Shown: positions 25,488 through 36,590, numbered from the stretch's first letter. The stretch is 64,000 nt of DNA from Candidatus Krumholzibacteriota bacterium (GCA_034520215.1 JAXHNR010000002.1:470642-534641); one strand, 5' to 3'. A program made the numbers and translations. The notes: generated by a model not told the origin, from the sequence alone.

Positions 25488-27107
25488 GTATCTGACTTCA
25501 AGATACGGGATAAAGTTCCCTTCTTCAGAAAGGCTCCTGCCGCTTTCCCCGCCTATGTTAATTCCGGTCTCGGCGAGCTGGTATTTCATGCTCGGCCAGT
25601 GGGAGACTTCGACCTTTACCGTGTAATAACCTCTACTTACAGGGTTGCCTTCAAAATCAACAAGATCCCAGGTGTAAATATGATGGCCTATATCTATACT
25701 CGCGGCTGTGACAGCGTCAATATTATTAAAATCCGATGATTCAGCCCAGGAAGGAAGCACAATTTGAGTACTCTTTACATTTCCGCTGAATCCTGAAACA
25801 TAAACGGTGTTGACATAATTTCCCTTTTCATCTTCTATCCAGACGGCAGTTTGAGGGGCAAGTTCGTCTCTGAATCCCAGAACAAAATCGATTATCATAC
25901 AGGGTTTTTCCAGTTTCGAGGGATCGGTCCTTTTTATCCCCGGGCGCAGGGAATTGTATACTGCCAGGGCGGCGGCGGATTCAGGATGCCTTACGGCAAG
26001 GTCTATCCAGTAACTCATCCCCTTCTTCTGATATGCCGTGCCAAGCAAGAACTTTGCTTCCGATTTGAGTGAATCTGAAACATCGCTTTCGAGAACAATG
26101 CTTAGATCTTTTATTCCCTGCTCCAGTTTATTGGCGAAGAAGGGAAACTGAATTCCCATTGATCCTCTTATGAATCTCAGCTTTGCGTCGTCCGGCGCCA
26201 ATTCGACAGCTTTGTCAAAATTTTCCATCGATTCAAAAACAAGGGCAGTCCTCAGGTCTGTGTCACTTGATATTCTTTCATCGTAGCCCTTTTCCGCCTG
26301 TCTTGAAATCGCCAGCCCCAGCCACATATAGGATTCAGCATTTTGGGGGTTTTTTTCAACCGCCTTTTCAAATATCTTTCTTGCTCTGTCATAATCTTTC
26401 AGCCTGTATGTCTCTTCCCCCTTTTTTAATAATTTATCAGAGCTGTAATCTGTTTCAAAAAGCGGCTGCTTGGTCTTCGTTTTTTTGGGTTCTGTTCTAT
26501 TTTTAAGGGAAATTTTAAGTTTTTTAATCCTCGCTTCAGCAGATTCAGCTTCGCTTGATTCCGGGGCGTTCTTTATTATTTTCTCCCAGGCAGCCGCGGC
26601 TTTATCAAGATCCCCTTTCTTCTTATACCCTTCTCCGAGAAGATTCCAGGTGAGAATCTTATCCTCGATCGATAATTTATCCGGGGAACGCCTTATGATT
26701 TCGCATGTACGCTGAAGATCCTCTATCCCTCCGTTCAGTTTGCCCAGGAATCCCGGAACTTTAACAGACATCAATCCTCTGAACATCAGCGCGATATGGT
26801 TGTCAGGGCCGAGCGATACCGCTTTGTCAAGAAGCCTGAAAGATTCTGAGCTCAATTCTCCCGCCTCGAGGAAGTTGCCGGTCCGTCCGGCTTTCATTCC
26901 TGTATACAGACCTTTATAGGCGTAAAGAGTAGAATTTTCCGGAAATTCAACAAGAGCGTCATCCAGAATAACAAGGGCTTTGTCAAGCTTGTCGGATTTC
27001 TGTAAGTCTTTTGCCTTTTTAATATATTCATCAACAGACGCCGCGAAAATAATCTTTGAAACGAGCGATAAAACAAGAATCATGATTGTTATGTAGTTTC
27101 TCTTCAT
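25476..27107 (-). CDS. Secreted TPR protein with a C-terminal beta domain
   Basis: 543 residues with a signal peptide (MKRNYITIMILVLSLVSKIIFAAS). TPR-like helical pairs fill about residues 22-390 in two sets (LQKSDKLDKALVILDDALVEFPENSTLYAYKG and YRLKDYDRARKIFEKAVEKNPQNAESYMWLG). The last 120 residues form a beta-rich domain (VWIEDEKGNYVNTVYVSGF...GHHIYTWDLVDFEGNPVSRGYYTVKVEVSHWPS) that resembles DUF2271 / FlgD-Ig-like domains. Probably periplasmic; function unknown. GAGGTG precedes the ATG. Its 3' end overlaps feoB by 12 bases on the other strand. Confidence 0.8.
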   Translation of the reverse strand: MKRNYITIMILVLSLVSKIIFAASVDEYIKKAKDLQKSDKLDKALVILDDALVEFPENSTLYAYKGLYTGMKAGRTGNFLEAGELSSESFRLLDKAVSLGPDNHIALMFRGLMSVKVPGFLGKLNGGIEDLQRTCEIIRRSPDKLSIEDKILTWNLLGEGYKKKGDLDKAAAAWEKIIKNAPESSEAESAEARIKKLKISLKNRTEPKKTKTKQPLFETDYSSDKLLKKGEETYRLKDYDRARKIFEKAVEKNPQNAESYMWLGLAISRQAEKGYDERISSDTDLRTALVFESMENFDKAVELAPDDAKLRFIRGSMGIQFPFFANKLEQGIKDLSIVLESDVSDSLKSEAKFLLGTAYQKKGMSYWIDLAVRHPESAAALAVYNSLRPGIKRTDPSKLEKPCMIIDFVLGFRDELAPQTAVWIEDEKGNYVNTVYVSGFSGNVKSTQIVLPSWAESSDFNNIDAVTAASIDIGHHIYTWDLVDFEGNPVSRGYYTVKVEVSHWPSMKYQLAETGINIGGESGRSLSEEGNFIPYLEVRYLKD

Positions 27108-27430
27108 CTTAGCACCTCGCTTGGCATACCCCTTAAAGTTAAGATATATATTATATAAGCTGAGACGAAGATCCTCTTATCTGTAAGTTAAAAGTTTTTT
27201 CTCAGCCAGACTGATAAAATGTTACCGTATTATACTATATTCGCCGCGGTATTATTTCAATCGTTACTTTGGCTTAAAACCGCAGTTCGCGTAAGGATAA
27301 CGGAATAAAAAGCACACGAGCCCCTTTTATGCACAGTGAATCCTTCTTCCTTGACTGCTGCCATGTAATTTAGCATTTTTATTAAACCAAAGAATTTTAA
27401 GATATTATAGGGCAAATGAAAGGATGTTCC
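27108..27430. other. Intergenic region between divergent TPR and nikM genes
   Basis: About 320 bases, AT-rich. I looked for a cobalamin riboswitch or a NikR-type GTATGA palindrome ahead of the metal transporter and saw neither. A TTGACT at 27351-27356 lacks a convincing -10. Nothing else is recognisable. Confidence 0.4.
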
Positions 27431-28447
27431 ATGCACATGTCTGACGCGCTTGTCTCACCCGCGGTAGGTGGGATGTTTTGGATAACAACAGGCGTTATTC
27501 TCTGGTATTGTTCCAGGAAACTGAGGGGATTTATCGACAGCGTCCGAGTGCCCCTTATGGGAGTCCTCGGCGCGTTTATCTTTGCCGCGCAGATGATAAA
27601 TTTTTCTATACCGGGTACAGGCTCGAGCGGTCATCTCGGCGGAGGACTTCTTCTCGCGATTATTCTGGGTCCTCACGCGGCATTTATCGTTATTTCCTCG
27701 GTACTTGTCGTTCAGGCTCTATTCTTTGCCGACGGAGGGATACTCGCTCTCGGATGTAACATATTTAATATGGGTTTTTTCCCCGCTTTTATTGCCTATC
27801 CTCTGATTTTCAAGAAAATGATAAATAAGAGGCCGGGTAAATCAATGATAGTTGCCGCTGCTGTTACAGCTTCCGTTGTCAGTCTTCAGCTGGGCGCGTT
27901 CAGTGTTGTGATAGAAACACTGCTTTCAGGTATAAGCAGTCTTCCGCTGAGCACATTTGTGTTATTGATGCAGCCGGTACATCTGGCAATAGGAATTGTA
28001 GAGGGGCTTGTAACCGCGGCTGTCGTAATTTTTGTGTGGAACACCAGACCGGAAATTCTTGGAGGGTTAAAGCCCGCCGGTTCAGGCAGTATTTCCATGA
28101 GGAATCTCATCGCGGTCTTTGTATTAGCCGCGGTAGTAGTTGGAGGAGCTGTCTCGTGGTTTGCCTCCAGTAATCCCGACGGCCTTGAGTGGGCGATATA
28201 CAGAACGAGCGGGTCGGAGCTTGAAGCGCCTGAAAAGAGTTTATACTCTCACCTGGCTGTTTTTCAGGATAAAACATCTATCATGCCGGATTACTCTATT
28301 GGCGGGAGCGGCGGCAATGAAGAGGCCGCGTGGCCGGACATTAATTCTGAAACTACCATAGCCGGTTTAGCGGGAGGACTGTTGACTCTTATTTTTACTT
28401 TCCTCATTTCATTGACTATGCGGGGGAAGATTAAACCTTCAAGATAA
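27431..28447 (+). CDS. Nickel/cobalt ECF transporter S component with fused NikN/CbiN part
   Basis: 338 residues. The N-terminus MHMSDALVSPAVGGMFW matches NikM/CbiM, where His2 and following residues coordinate the metal. The membrane core is FIFAAQMINFSIPGTGSSGHLGGGLLLAIILGPHAAFIVISSVLVVQALFFADGGILALGCNIFNMG. After about residue 225 a PDGLE domain (SSNPDGLEWAIYRTSG) and a final helix form the N part. I start at 27431, not at the in-frame ATG at 27416, because it puts His at position 2 and has AAAGGA upstream. It is followed by the T and A components. Confidence 0.92.
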   Translation: MHMSDALVSPAVGGMFWITTGVILWYCSRKLRGFIDSVRVPLMGVLGAFIFAAQMINFSIPGTGSSGHLGGGLLLAIILGPHAAFIVISSVLVVQALFFADGGILALGCNIFNMGFFPAFIAYPLIFKKMINKRPGKSMIVAAAVTASVVSLQLGAFSVVIETLLSGISSLPLSTFVLLMQPVHLAIGIVEGLVTAAVVIFVWNTRPEILGGLKPAGSGSISMRNLIAVFVLAAVVVGGAVSWFASSNPDGLEWAIYRTSGSELEAPEKSLYSHLAVFQDKTSIMPDYSIGGSGGNEEAAWPDINSETTIAGLAGGLLTLIFTFLISLTMRGKIKPSR

Positions 28448-28479
28448 GCGTTTTCAGTTCAGCCTGAGGGCAAAGTGTT

Positions 28480-29286
28480 ATGAAAATCGGATCAGCCAGA
28501 GACGACGCTCTATATATGGAAGAGTTGTCTCAAAAAGATACTCCGGTCCACCGTCTTGACCCGCGTGCCAAAATAATCGTCAATCTATTCTTTATTTTCA
28601 CTGTATTATCCTTCAACAGATATGAGATATCCGCGCTTGTAACCTTCTTTGCTTTTCCTCTCTTTCTGCTGGTTTCGGGGGATCTGCCGGCCGGTTATTT
28701 AACGAAGAAGCTTCTCTTAATATCTCCGGTTGTGGTTTTAATTGCTGTCTTTAATCCGGTATTTGACCGTGAAACCGCGTTCATTCTTGCCGGAGCGGAA
28801 ATTTCCGCGGGTTGGGTTTCTTTTTTCTCAATTTTGATAAGATTCTTTCTGACCGCGGGTTCAATCCTTATCCTTATCGCGAGCACCGGATTCTATAAGG
28901 TTTGCATGGCCCTTGAGAGAATTGGAGTACCTTCCCTGTTTGTAATGCAGCTTTTGTTCCTTTACAGATATATTTTCGTTCTTCTAGACGAGGGCGCGCG
29001 CATGGTGAGGGCTCACGCCCTCAGATCCTTTTCGGATAGACACATGAAGATAAAGACATTCGGCAGCCTGCTCGGAAACCTGTTGCTGAGAACCGTCGAT
29101 AGAGCTGACAGAATTCACAGCGCGATGCTGGCAAGGGGATTTGACGGAAGTGTAACATTCAACAGGCGTATTAAATTTAGAACAGCTGACGCTTTCTTTG
29201 TTGTTTTCTGGCCCGCGCTCTTTATTTTAATGAGGAGATATAATTTTTCCGAGTTGATCGGGAGTTACTTCTTGAGGATTTTTTAA
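28480..29286 (+). CDS. cbiQ: Nickel/cobalt ECF transporter T component
   Basis: 268 residues, about five or six membrane helices. Family features: TPVHRLDPRAKIIVNLFFIFTVLSFNRYE at the start, and the coupling helices with ARMVRAHALRSFSD and DRADRIHSAMLARGFDGSV near the end, which contain the Ala-Arg-Gly type motif that contacts the ATPase. Energises metal uptake with NikM and CbiO. It lies 32 bases after nikM and directly abuts cbiO. Confidence 0.92.
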   Translation: MKIGSARDDALYMEELSQKDTPVHRLDPRAKIIVNLFFIFTVLSFNRYEISALVTFFAFPLFLLVSGDLPAGYLTKKLLLISPVVVLIAVFNPVFDRETAFILAGAEISAGWVSFFSILIRFFLTAGSILILIASTGFYKVCMALERIGVPSLFVMQLLFLYRYIFVLLDEGARMVRAHALRSFSDRHMKIKTFGSLLGNLLLRTVDRADRIHSAMLARGFDGSVTFNRRIKFRTADAFFVVFWPALFILMRRYNFSELIGSYFLRIF

Positions 29287-30027
29287 ATGAGTCATCATAT
29301 TGTCGAAGCTAGAAACCTTCATTTTACTTACAGGGACGGCACTCCCGCCCTTCGAGGTGTTGATTTCAGGATAACACACGGGGAATCAGTAGCGGTTGTA
29401 GGTGCCAATGGAGCTGGTAAATCAACCTTGCTCCGTCATCTTAACGGAACGGTGCTCCCTCAGAGAGGAGAGGTGAGAGTAGGGGACCTCCCGGTAATAA
29501 AAGACAGGTTAAAAGAGGTCCGCCGCACGGTGGGGATGGTGTTCCAGAATTCCGACGATCAGCTTTTTATGCCTACTGTTTTTGACGACATAGCTTTTGG
29601 ACCCATTAATTGCGGATTGCCGCCCGATGAGGTCGAAGCAAGAGTGGACGAAGTCCTGGCCCAGGTGGGAGCTGTTGATCTTAAAGGCCGGTCGTCTACT
29701 CGTCTTTCGGCGGGGGAGAAGAGGGCTGTCTCCATAGCCGCTGTTCTTGCTGTTTTGCCGGACATACTGGTTCTGGATGAACCTAATTCCGATCTGGACC
29801 CGAGAGCGAGAAGGAGATTGATAGAACTGCTGAAAACATTCAAGCACACCAAGATAATAGCCACTCACGATCTTGATATGGTGCTCGATCTGTGTCCGAG
29901 AACGATTGTGCTTGTTGAAGGAAAAGTCGCGGCTGACGGGAATTCACTTGAAATCTTCAGCGATGAACAGCTTTTGAAAAGAAGCAATCTGGAAAAACCT
30001 CTTAGAATGCAGAAATACCCGGATTGA
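29287..30027 (+). CDS. cbiO: Nickel/cobalt ECF transporter ATPase
   Basis: 246 residues. Walker A GANGAGKST, Q-loop MVFQNSDDQLFMPTVFDDIAFGP (the ECF-type Q motif), signature LSAGEKRAVSIAAVLA, Walker B DILVLDEPNSDLDP and the switch His in IIATHDLD. Hydrolyses ATP on the cytosolic side to drive the M/Q membrane pair. It is the last gene of the operon and converges on the Smr gene. Confidence 0.94.
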   Translation: MSHHIVEARNLHFTYRDGTPALRGVDFRITHGESVAVVGANGAGKSTLLRHLNGTVLPQRGEVRVGDLPVIKDRLKEVRRTVGMVFQNSDDQLFMPTVFDDIAFGPINCGLPPDEVEARVDEVLAQVGAVDLKGRSSTRLSAGEKRAVSIAAVLAVLPDILVLDEPNSDLDPRARRRLIELLKTFKHTKIIATHDLDMVLDLCPRTIVLVEGKVAADGNSLEIFSDEQLLKRSNLEKPLRMQKYPD

Positions 30028-30091
30028 GATAAGCGGCCGGTCGGACACCGCGAAGATAATTCCTTCCTCCGGTTCAAGCTCGATAAACTTG

Positions 30092-30370
30092 TCATTTCTC
30101 TTCCAGCCGTACAATAGTAGCCCCCCATCCTCCTTCTTCCTCCAGAGCTGTCCGAAAAGAATGGACGCAGGGTGAACGCTCGAGGATAGAGCGAACTTTA
30201 TTCCTCAGCACCCCTCTTCCCTTTCCGTGAATGATTCTAATCAGATAAATTCTTTTCTTGAGGCATTCTGAAATGTAATCAGGCACAAGATCTTTTACTT
30301 CAGCCGCGTCGAATGTATGCAGATCAAGTACGCCGTCTATAGGATAATAGGTCGGTTCAGGTTCATCCAT
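30092..30370 (-). CDS. Small Smr-domain protein
   Basis: 92 residues from MDEPEPTYYPIDGVLDLHTFD. The Smr motifs are LDLHTF (usually LDLHG) and IIHGKGRGVLRNKV, with a short beta end (GWGATIVRLEEK). Smr domains nick or bind nucleic acid in MutS2 and act alone in small proteins like this one. An in-frame TTG at 30448 would lengthen it, but AAGAGG stands 8 bases before the ATG at 30370. No MutS2 part is fused or adjacent. Confidence 0.8.
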   Translation of the reverse strand: MDEPEPTYYPIDGVLDLHTFDAAEVKDLVPDYISECLKKRIYLIRIIHGKGRGVLRNKVRSILERSPCVHSFRTALEEEGGWGATIVRLEEK

Positions 30371-30561
30371 TGAATTCAGCCTCTTGTTTCCGGGCAGTTC
30401 AAGCCTTAACTTTTTATCTACTATCTGCTGGACAATACTGATGTACAATGTTAGGTTGTAGTATAAAGTTAATCGGTCAGGTTTTTCCAGAAAATAATTT
30501 TACACTTGTTTTCTGGTAGTTATATTGCCCGTTTTTAATTAAGCCATGAAAGAGTGAGAAT

Positions 30562-31578
30562 ATGAAAAAAATGTTTGTTTTTTGCGTGAGTGTAATGATT
30601 TCTCTGTTTTTGTTAAATGGCTGTTCCGGTGAGAAGGAAAATGCTGATTCAGCCGGCACAAAAGGAGATGAAGCAGCAGATGCTTCTGAAGTAGTAGCGG
30701 TAGTAAACGGAGTTGATATTACGGAAAACGAACTTTCTGATAAAATAGACGAGATCAAGAAGTCCGGACAGGGGAACAACCGTATGCAGATGGGAGGTCA
30801 GCTCAGGAGAGAGGCTCTTGCTAATATGATTAATTACGAACTCCTTGTTATGGCCGCCGAAGATGAAGGAATAACCGTTTCCGAAGAAGATCTAAGCGAA
30901 AGGATAACTGAAATAAAGACTGGATACCAATCGGAAGAGCAGTTTTTGAACAGATTGAAGGAATTAGGAATGAATGAGGCCGAGTTTGAAAAAAGACTCG
31001 CCATGAAGATAAAAATACAGAAACTTATTGATAAACAGACCGCTGGAATTGAATCTCCGCCGGAAAGTGAAGTAAGAGAGTATTATGATTCAAATCGCGA
31101 CATTTTTAAACAGCCCGAACAGGTAAGCGCGAGTCATATCCTCATAAAAGTTAATGAAGAGGACGACAGCGAAACGAAGAAGAAGAAAAGGGAAAAACTC
31201 GAAGGAATACTGAAAGATATAAGAAATGGAGCGTCTTTCAGTGAAAACGCCTCTCTTTATTCCGAAGGTCCTTCCAAATCGAAGGGTGGAAATCTCGGGT
31301 TCTTCAGTAAAACAGATATGGTCCAACCCTTTTCGGAAGCCGCATTCTCGATGGATAAGGGTGAAATCAGCGATATCGTGGAAACTCGTTTCGGCTACCA
31401 TATAATAAAGGTTAATGATAAAAAGGAAGCCCAAACGGTTTCATTTGAAGAGGCCAGAGAGAATATAACAACCTACCTGGAAGGGATGGAGAAAAACGAG
31501 GTAATAAATAATTATATCGCCGATCTTAGGGCCGAAGCAGATATAGAATATGCTGATTCGAGCCTGGTCCGGCCGTAA
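30562..31578 (+). CDS. Peptidyl-prolyl isomerase lipoprotein (SurA/PrsA type)
   Basis: 338 residues. A lipoprotein signal ends FLLNGC at about residue 21. A SurA-N-like helical domain follows (VAVVNGVDITENELSDKIDEIK...LRREALANMINYELLVMAAEDEGI). Then comes one parvulin domain at about 185-290 (PEQVSASHILIKVNEED...FSENASLYSEGPSKSKGGNLGFFSKTDMVQPFSEAAFSMDKGEISDIVETRFGYHIIKV). It should help fold exported proteins in the periplasm. The ATG follows aagagtgagaat. Convergent with glgP. Confidence 0.92.
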   Translation: MKKMFVFCVSVMISLFLLNGCSGEKENADSAGTKGDEAADASEVVAVVNGVDITENELSDKIDEIKKSGQGNNRMQMGGQLRREALANMINYELLVMAAEDEGITVSEEDLSERITEIKTGYQSEEQFLNRLKELGMNEAEFEKRLAMKIKIQKLIDKQTAGIESPPESEVREYYDSNRDIFKQPEQVSASHILIKVNEEDDSETKKKKREKLEGILKDIRNGASFSENASLYSEGPSKSKGGNLGFFSKTDMVQPFSEAAFSMDKGEISDIVETRFGYHIIKVNDKKEAQTVSFEEARENITTYLEGMEKNEVINNYIADLRAEADIEYADSSLVRP

Positions 31579-31623
31579 CCCCCCTCTTTTGCGGTTTATA
31601 TCAGGCGCTCAATCTGTCTGAGG

Positions 31624-34146
31624 TTACAGGGAGTTTTCAGTATCCCCCGGGGCTTCGGGATTTCCCTCTTTATCCAGGGGTGATTTGACGTGGAACGGTT
31701 TAGCGCCCCATACCATCCTGTTGTATCTTTTTATTGTGTAATCGGATGAAAAATCACCCATTCTGGAGACATTCAGTATAGCTTTTCTGGTCCAGTTCTT
31801 TCTGTCTTTATATAAGCTGCCTGTTTTCAGGTGGCATTTTCTGTAGTCATCGAAATCAGCTATAACCATGAAGCGGTCATTGTTAAGAAGTTTGTCTATA
31901 AGGGGGTGGAAAAGGTCCGGCTCGTCTGGCGAAAAGAAACCTTCTTTGATCAGATCGATTGTCTTCTTTAAGAGGGGATTTCTAAGGTAATACTCCCGCG
32001 GCTCGTAATCATAACATGATTTCTTTACTTCATCCGCGTCAAGTCCGAAAATAAAGATATTTTCTTTGCCGACTTTCTCTTTGATTTCTATATTCGCGCC
32101 GTCGAGTGTGCCGATCGTCAGGGCTCCGTTCAGGGCCAGTTTCATGTTGCCTGTCCCGGAAGCTTCGTATCCGGCGGTTGATATCTGTTCTGAAAGATCG
32201 GCCGCCGGTATTATCCGCTCAGCTAACGTTACATTGTAGTTTGGCAGAAATACAACTTTTATCCGGTTTTCAGGATCGCCGTTTATCTTTTCTGCGGCGT
32301 GGCATATCAGTTTGATTATCATCTTTGAAATATAGTAATCTGGTGCGGTCTTGCCCGCGAAAATAAATGTTCTCGGATGAATGTTCTTTTCCTCCCCATC
32401 CTTTATCTGAAGCCACAGCGTAATTATGTTAAGTATATTCAGCAGTTGTCTTTTGTATTCGTGAATTCTCTTTATCTGCACATCAAAAATAGAATCGGGA
32501 TCTATCTTGACGCCGGTCAGATCTTCGGTAATTGATGTAAGCGCTTTTTTGTTTTTGTTCTTTATCTTATTAAACCGGCTATGAAAATCGTCATCATCTG
32601 AAAACTTTTCTATTCCCTCGATCTGCTTGAGATCTTTAATCCACCCTTTACCAATCTTGCCGGAGACAAGTTCCGCTAAATTGGGATTGCACGCCAGAAG
32701 CCAGCGTCTCGGCGTGATTCCGTTTGTAATATTAATAATACGTCCCGGGAATAAATTGTCGAAATCCTTGAAGATAGTTTCCTTGAGAAGTTTAGTATGC
32801 AATTTCGCGACACCGTTTACTGAATGCGAACCCGCTAAAGCAAGGTGTGCCATCCGGATCTTTTCTTTCTCCCCTTCCTTGACGATAGAAATTCTTTTGA
32901 GATAATCATTATCAATTTTAAACGCCCTTGCATGCTGGAGAAAACGCCTGTTTATTTCCAATATGATTTGAAGATGCCTGGGCAGGAGGTTACCCAGCAT
33001 ATCGGCCGGCCATTCCTCAAGGGCTTCGGGAAGAAGGGTGTGGTTCGTAAAAGAACAGGTCCCGTGAGTGATATCCCATGCTTCTTCCCATTCGAGGTGA
33101 TGTTCGTCTATCAATATGCGAATAAGCTCAACTACCGCCAGGGACGGATGCGTGTCATTCATCTGCAAAGCTACCTTCTCGGTGAATTGATCGAAAGTAC
33201 TGTGTTCCGCCAGATAGCGCCGTATTATATCCTGAATGGAACATGAGACGAAAAAATACTGTTGTTTCAGCCTGAGTTCTTTCCCCTCGAAGTTATTGTC
33301 GTTAGGGTAGAGAACTTTTGAGATATTCTCAGAGATATTCTTCTCTCTAACGGCCTTTAAATAATCACCGTGCTGAAAGTAGTCCAGGTCAAATTCATTA
33401 GAGGCTCTCGCGGACCACAGCCTCAGTGTATTTACAGTCTGGTTGTCATAGCCGGCTATTGGAGTGTCGTAGGCTACGCCAATCACATTGTTTGTATCGG
33501 TCCATTCGGTTTTTTTAGTTCCGTCGCTCCACGCGGTATCTTTTGTCTTTCCATAGAATCTTACTGTGTATTTGTATTCCGGGCGTTCTATCTCCCAGGG
33601 GTTGCCCTTCTTAAGCCACGCGTCCGGCAGTTCATCCTGGCCGAGATTACGGATTACCTGCCGGAATATTCCAAATTCATATCTGATTCCATAACCGTGA
33701 GAAGGTATCTCAAGAGTCGCCATTGAATCAAGGAAACAAGCGGCAAGCCTTCCGAGCCCTCCGTTTCCGAGCCCCGGTTCGATTTCTTCCTCCGCGAGTT
33801 CAAGCAAATCCATATTAAGATCGGCCATAGCCATTTTAGCGTTTTCATACATATCCAGGTTTATAAGATTATTAGTGAGTGTTCTTCCGATAAGGTATTC
33901 CGCGGATAAATAATATATCCTTTTAACGTCATTTTCGTGGTACTGCTGCTGAGTGTTAATCCACTGCTCGATTATCCTGTCTCTGACTGAAAGGGCCAGG
34001 GAGTAATACAGGTCGCGCGTGGTAGCGGTGAACTTATCCTTTGAAAGAGAATATTCGAGGTGGTTGGCAAAGCTGTACTTAAGCCTCTTTCTTCCGGTGC
34101 CCTTGTGAAAGATTCCCCATTCCTTGAAAAGAGAACTGTTTCGCAT
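31624..34146 (-). CDS. glgP: Glycogen/maltodextrin phosphorylase
   Basis: 840 residues, GT35 family; releases glucose-1-phosphate from alpha-1,4-glucans. Signatures: EPGLGNGGLGRLAACFLDSMATL, the ERPEYKYTVRFYGKT region, QMNDTHPSLAVVELIRIL, GITPRRWL, and the PLP-lysine block EASGTGNMKLALNGALTIGTLDGANIEI (Lys of NMK). I start at the ATG at 34146 because GGAGGGA lies directly before it; an ATG at 34158 has no ribosome site. It stands alone, without other glycogen genes in the window. Confidence 0.94.
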   Translation of the reverse strand: MRNSSLFKEWGIFHKGTGRKRLKYSFANHLEYSLSKDKFTATTRDLYYSLALSVRDRIIEQWINTQQQYHENDVKRIYYLSAEYLIGRTLTNNLINLDMYENAKMAMADLNMDLLELAEEEIEPGLGNGGLGRLAACFLDSMATLEIPSHGYGIRYEFGIFRQVIRNLGQDELPDAWLKKGNPWEIERPEYKYTVRFYGKTKDTAWSDGTKKTEWTDTNNVIGVAYDTPIAGYDNQTVNTLRLWSARASNEFDLDYFQHGDYLKAVREKNISENISKVLYPNDNNFEGKELRLKQQYFFVSCSIQDIIRRYLAEHSTFDQFTEKVALQMNDTHPSLAVVELIRILIDEHHLEWEEAWDITHGTCSFTNHTLLPEALEEWPADMLGNLLPRHLQIILEINRRFLQHARAFKIDNDYLKRISIVKEGEKEKIRMAHLALAGSHSVNGVAKLHTKLLKETIFKDFDNLFPGRIINITNGITPRRWLLACNPNLAELVSGKIGKGWIKDLKQIEGIEKFSDDDDFHSRFNKIKNKNKKALTSITEDLTGVKIDPDSIFDVQIKRIHEYKRQLLNILNIITLWLQIKDGEEKNIHPRTFIFAGKTAPDYYISKMIIKLICHAAEKINGDPENRIKVVFLPNYNVTLAERIIPAADLSEQISTAGYEASGTGNMKLALNGALTIGTLDGANIEIKEKVGKENIFIFGLDADEVKKSCYDYEPREYYLRNPLLKKTIDLIKEGFFSPDEPDLFHPLIDKLLNNDRFMVIADFDDYRKCHLKTGSLYKDRKNWTRKAILNVSRMGDFSSDYTIKRYNRMVWGAKPFHVKSPLDKEGNPEAPGDTENSL

Positions 34147-34385
34147 ATTTCCCTCCATACGCCGCGGTGTTTGAACGCGGTGATCTATTTAATCTGTCTC
34201 GACTTCATTACTGAAGTATAGGGTTAAACAGACGGGGATGTAAAAAGGAAATTACCCTGTTTTTCAATTTCAGTGTAGACATAGATTGCGCGTTATGGTA
34301 AATTCAAATCACTTGGGGCGCAGTATATGATAACATCTAGATAGAATTCCTGTTTAATTGATTGCACTTATGGGGGTTGGTGTAT

Positions 34386-34772
34386 ATGGGATTCGTTAAG
34401 GGAAAAATTCTCTTTATGGATGATGAGAAATTGCTTCGCAGGGTTGTCTCCCTGATGCTCGAAAGTTTAGGGGTGGAGTGTGATGTTGCCTCGGACGGCG
34501 AGGAGGCAATCAGAAAATATATGGAAGAGGGGGACGGTTACAGTATGGTCATTCTGGATTTAAAAGTCCCCGAAGGGATGGGGGGGCTCGAGGCGGCAAA
34601 GGCAATTTTAAAATATGATCCAAAAGCGAGAATATACATATCAACTGGATTTTCAAGCGATCCGATAATCACCGATTACGCGCAACACGGATTAACCGGC
34701 GCTATAGCAAAACCGTATACCGCCGAGGAATTGAAAGCTCTGATGGGGAAAGAATATCCGATTAAGGATTGA
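34386..34772 (+). CDS. Stand-alone receiver-domain response regulator
   Basis: 128 residues, only a REC domain: ILFMDDEKLLRRVV at the start (acid pair DD), phosphoacceptor Asp in MVILDLKVPEGMGG, Thr/Ser in YISTGFSS and Lys in AIAKPYTAEEL. There is no output domain. It resembles the REC domain at the end of the PocR hybrid kinase (51505-51870), including MDDEK, the VPxGMGG segment and the GFSSDP/GYSTDP stretch, so the two are likely paralogues. The ATG at 34386 has GGGGG upstream; a TTG at 34362 is also in frame. Confidence 0.85.
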   Translation: MGFVKGKILFMDDEKLLRRVVSLMLESLGVECDVASDGEEAIRKYMEEGDGYSMVILDLKVPEGMGGLEAAKAILKYDPKARIYISTGFSSDPIITDYAQHGLTGAIAKPYTAEELKALMGKEYPIKD

Positions 34773-35117
34773 GGCTTGACCCGGATGTGACCGCGTGATA
34801 TCGAATCGACCCGCTTGAACAGGTCCCTCTGACTCTGTCATAAACCTTCTCAGCTTGTTCTATCTTAACTTTTTTAAAGGTTCCGGGAGCTTGATAAGTT
34901 ACAGTTTAAGAAATTCTTATGATATTTTACGAGCTCTACCGGGTTTTCCTCGATTAGTACATCAAAAAGCCCCGTAAAGGGGATAATCAAGAAGGTATGT
35001 GTCAGATAAAGAAGTGTTATATATTGTTATATAATAATAAGTTATAAGGGGCAAGCGGGATGTTTTAGGCTCACTTAATTCATTATAATTTACTATTTCA
35101 GAAATTCCGGAAACAAC
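34773..35117. other. Intergenic region upstream of gdhA
   Basis: About 345 bases without a supported gene. It is AT-rich in its second half and contains a short CCCC-GTAAA-GGGG hairpin near 34968-34980. The gdhA promoter follows. Nothing else is recognisable. Confidence 0.4.
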
Positions 35118-35147
35118 TTGACACTTCGTCCCTTAATCATATATTAT
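35118..35147 (+). promoter_or_regulatory. Probable gdhA promoter
   Basis: TTGACA at 35118-35123, an 18-base spacer and TATTAT at 35142-35147, about 78 bases before the gdhA start. No element end of the GGGGAAACTCCA type lies upstream. Confidence 0.65.
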
Positions 35148-35212
35148 TCCTGTCCCCTGGGGTATTTTTATCGCGGGGTTATGAGAGTTAATTCTTTGCC
35201 ATCAGCTCTTAG

Positions 35213-36562
<1,350 letters not shown>

Positions 36563-36590
36563 ATACAGGCGCTGTAATATTAGAAGACGT

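Noticed and set aside
27108-27430. Cobalamin or NiCo riboswitch ahead of the nickel/cobalt transporter
   Set aside because: No conserved cobalamin-box or paired G-rich elements were recognisable by eye; a covariance search would be needed.
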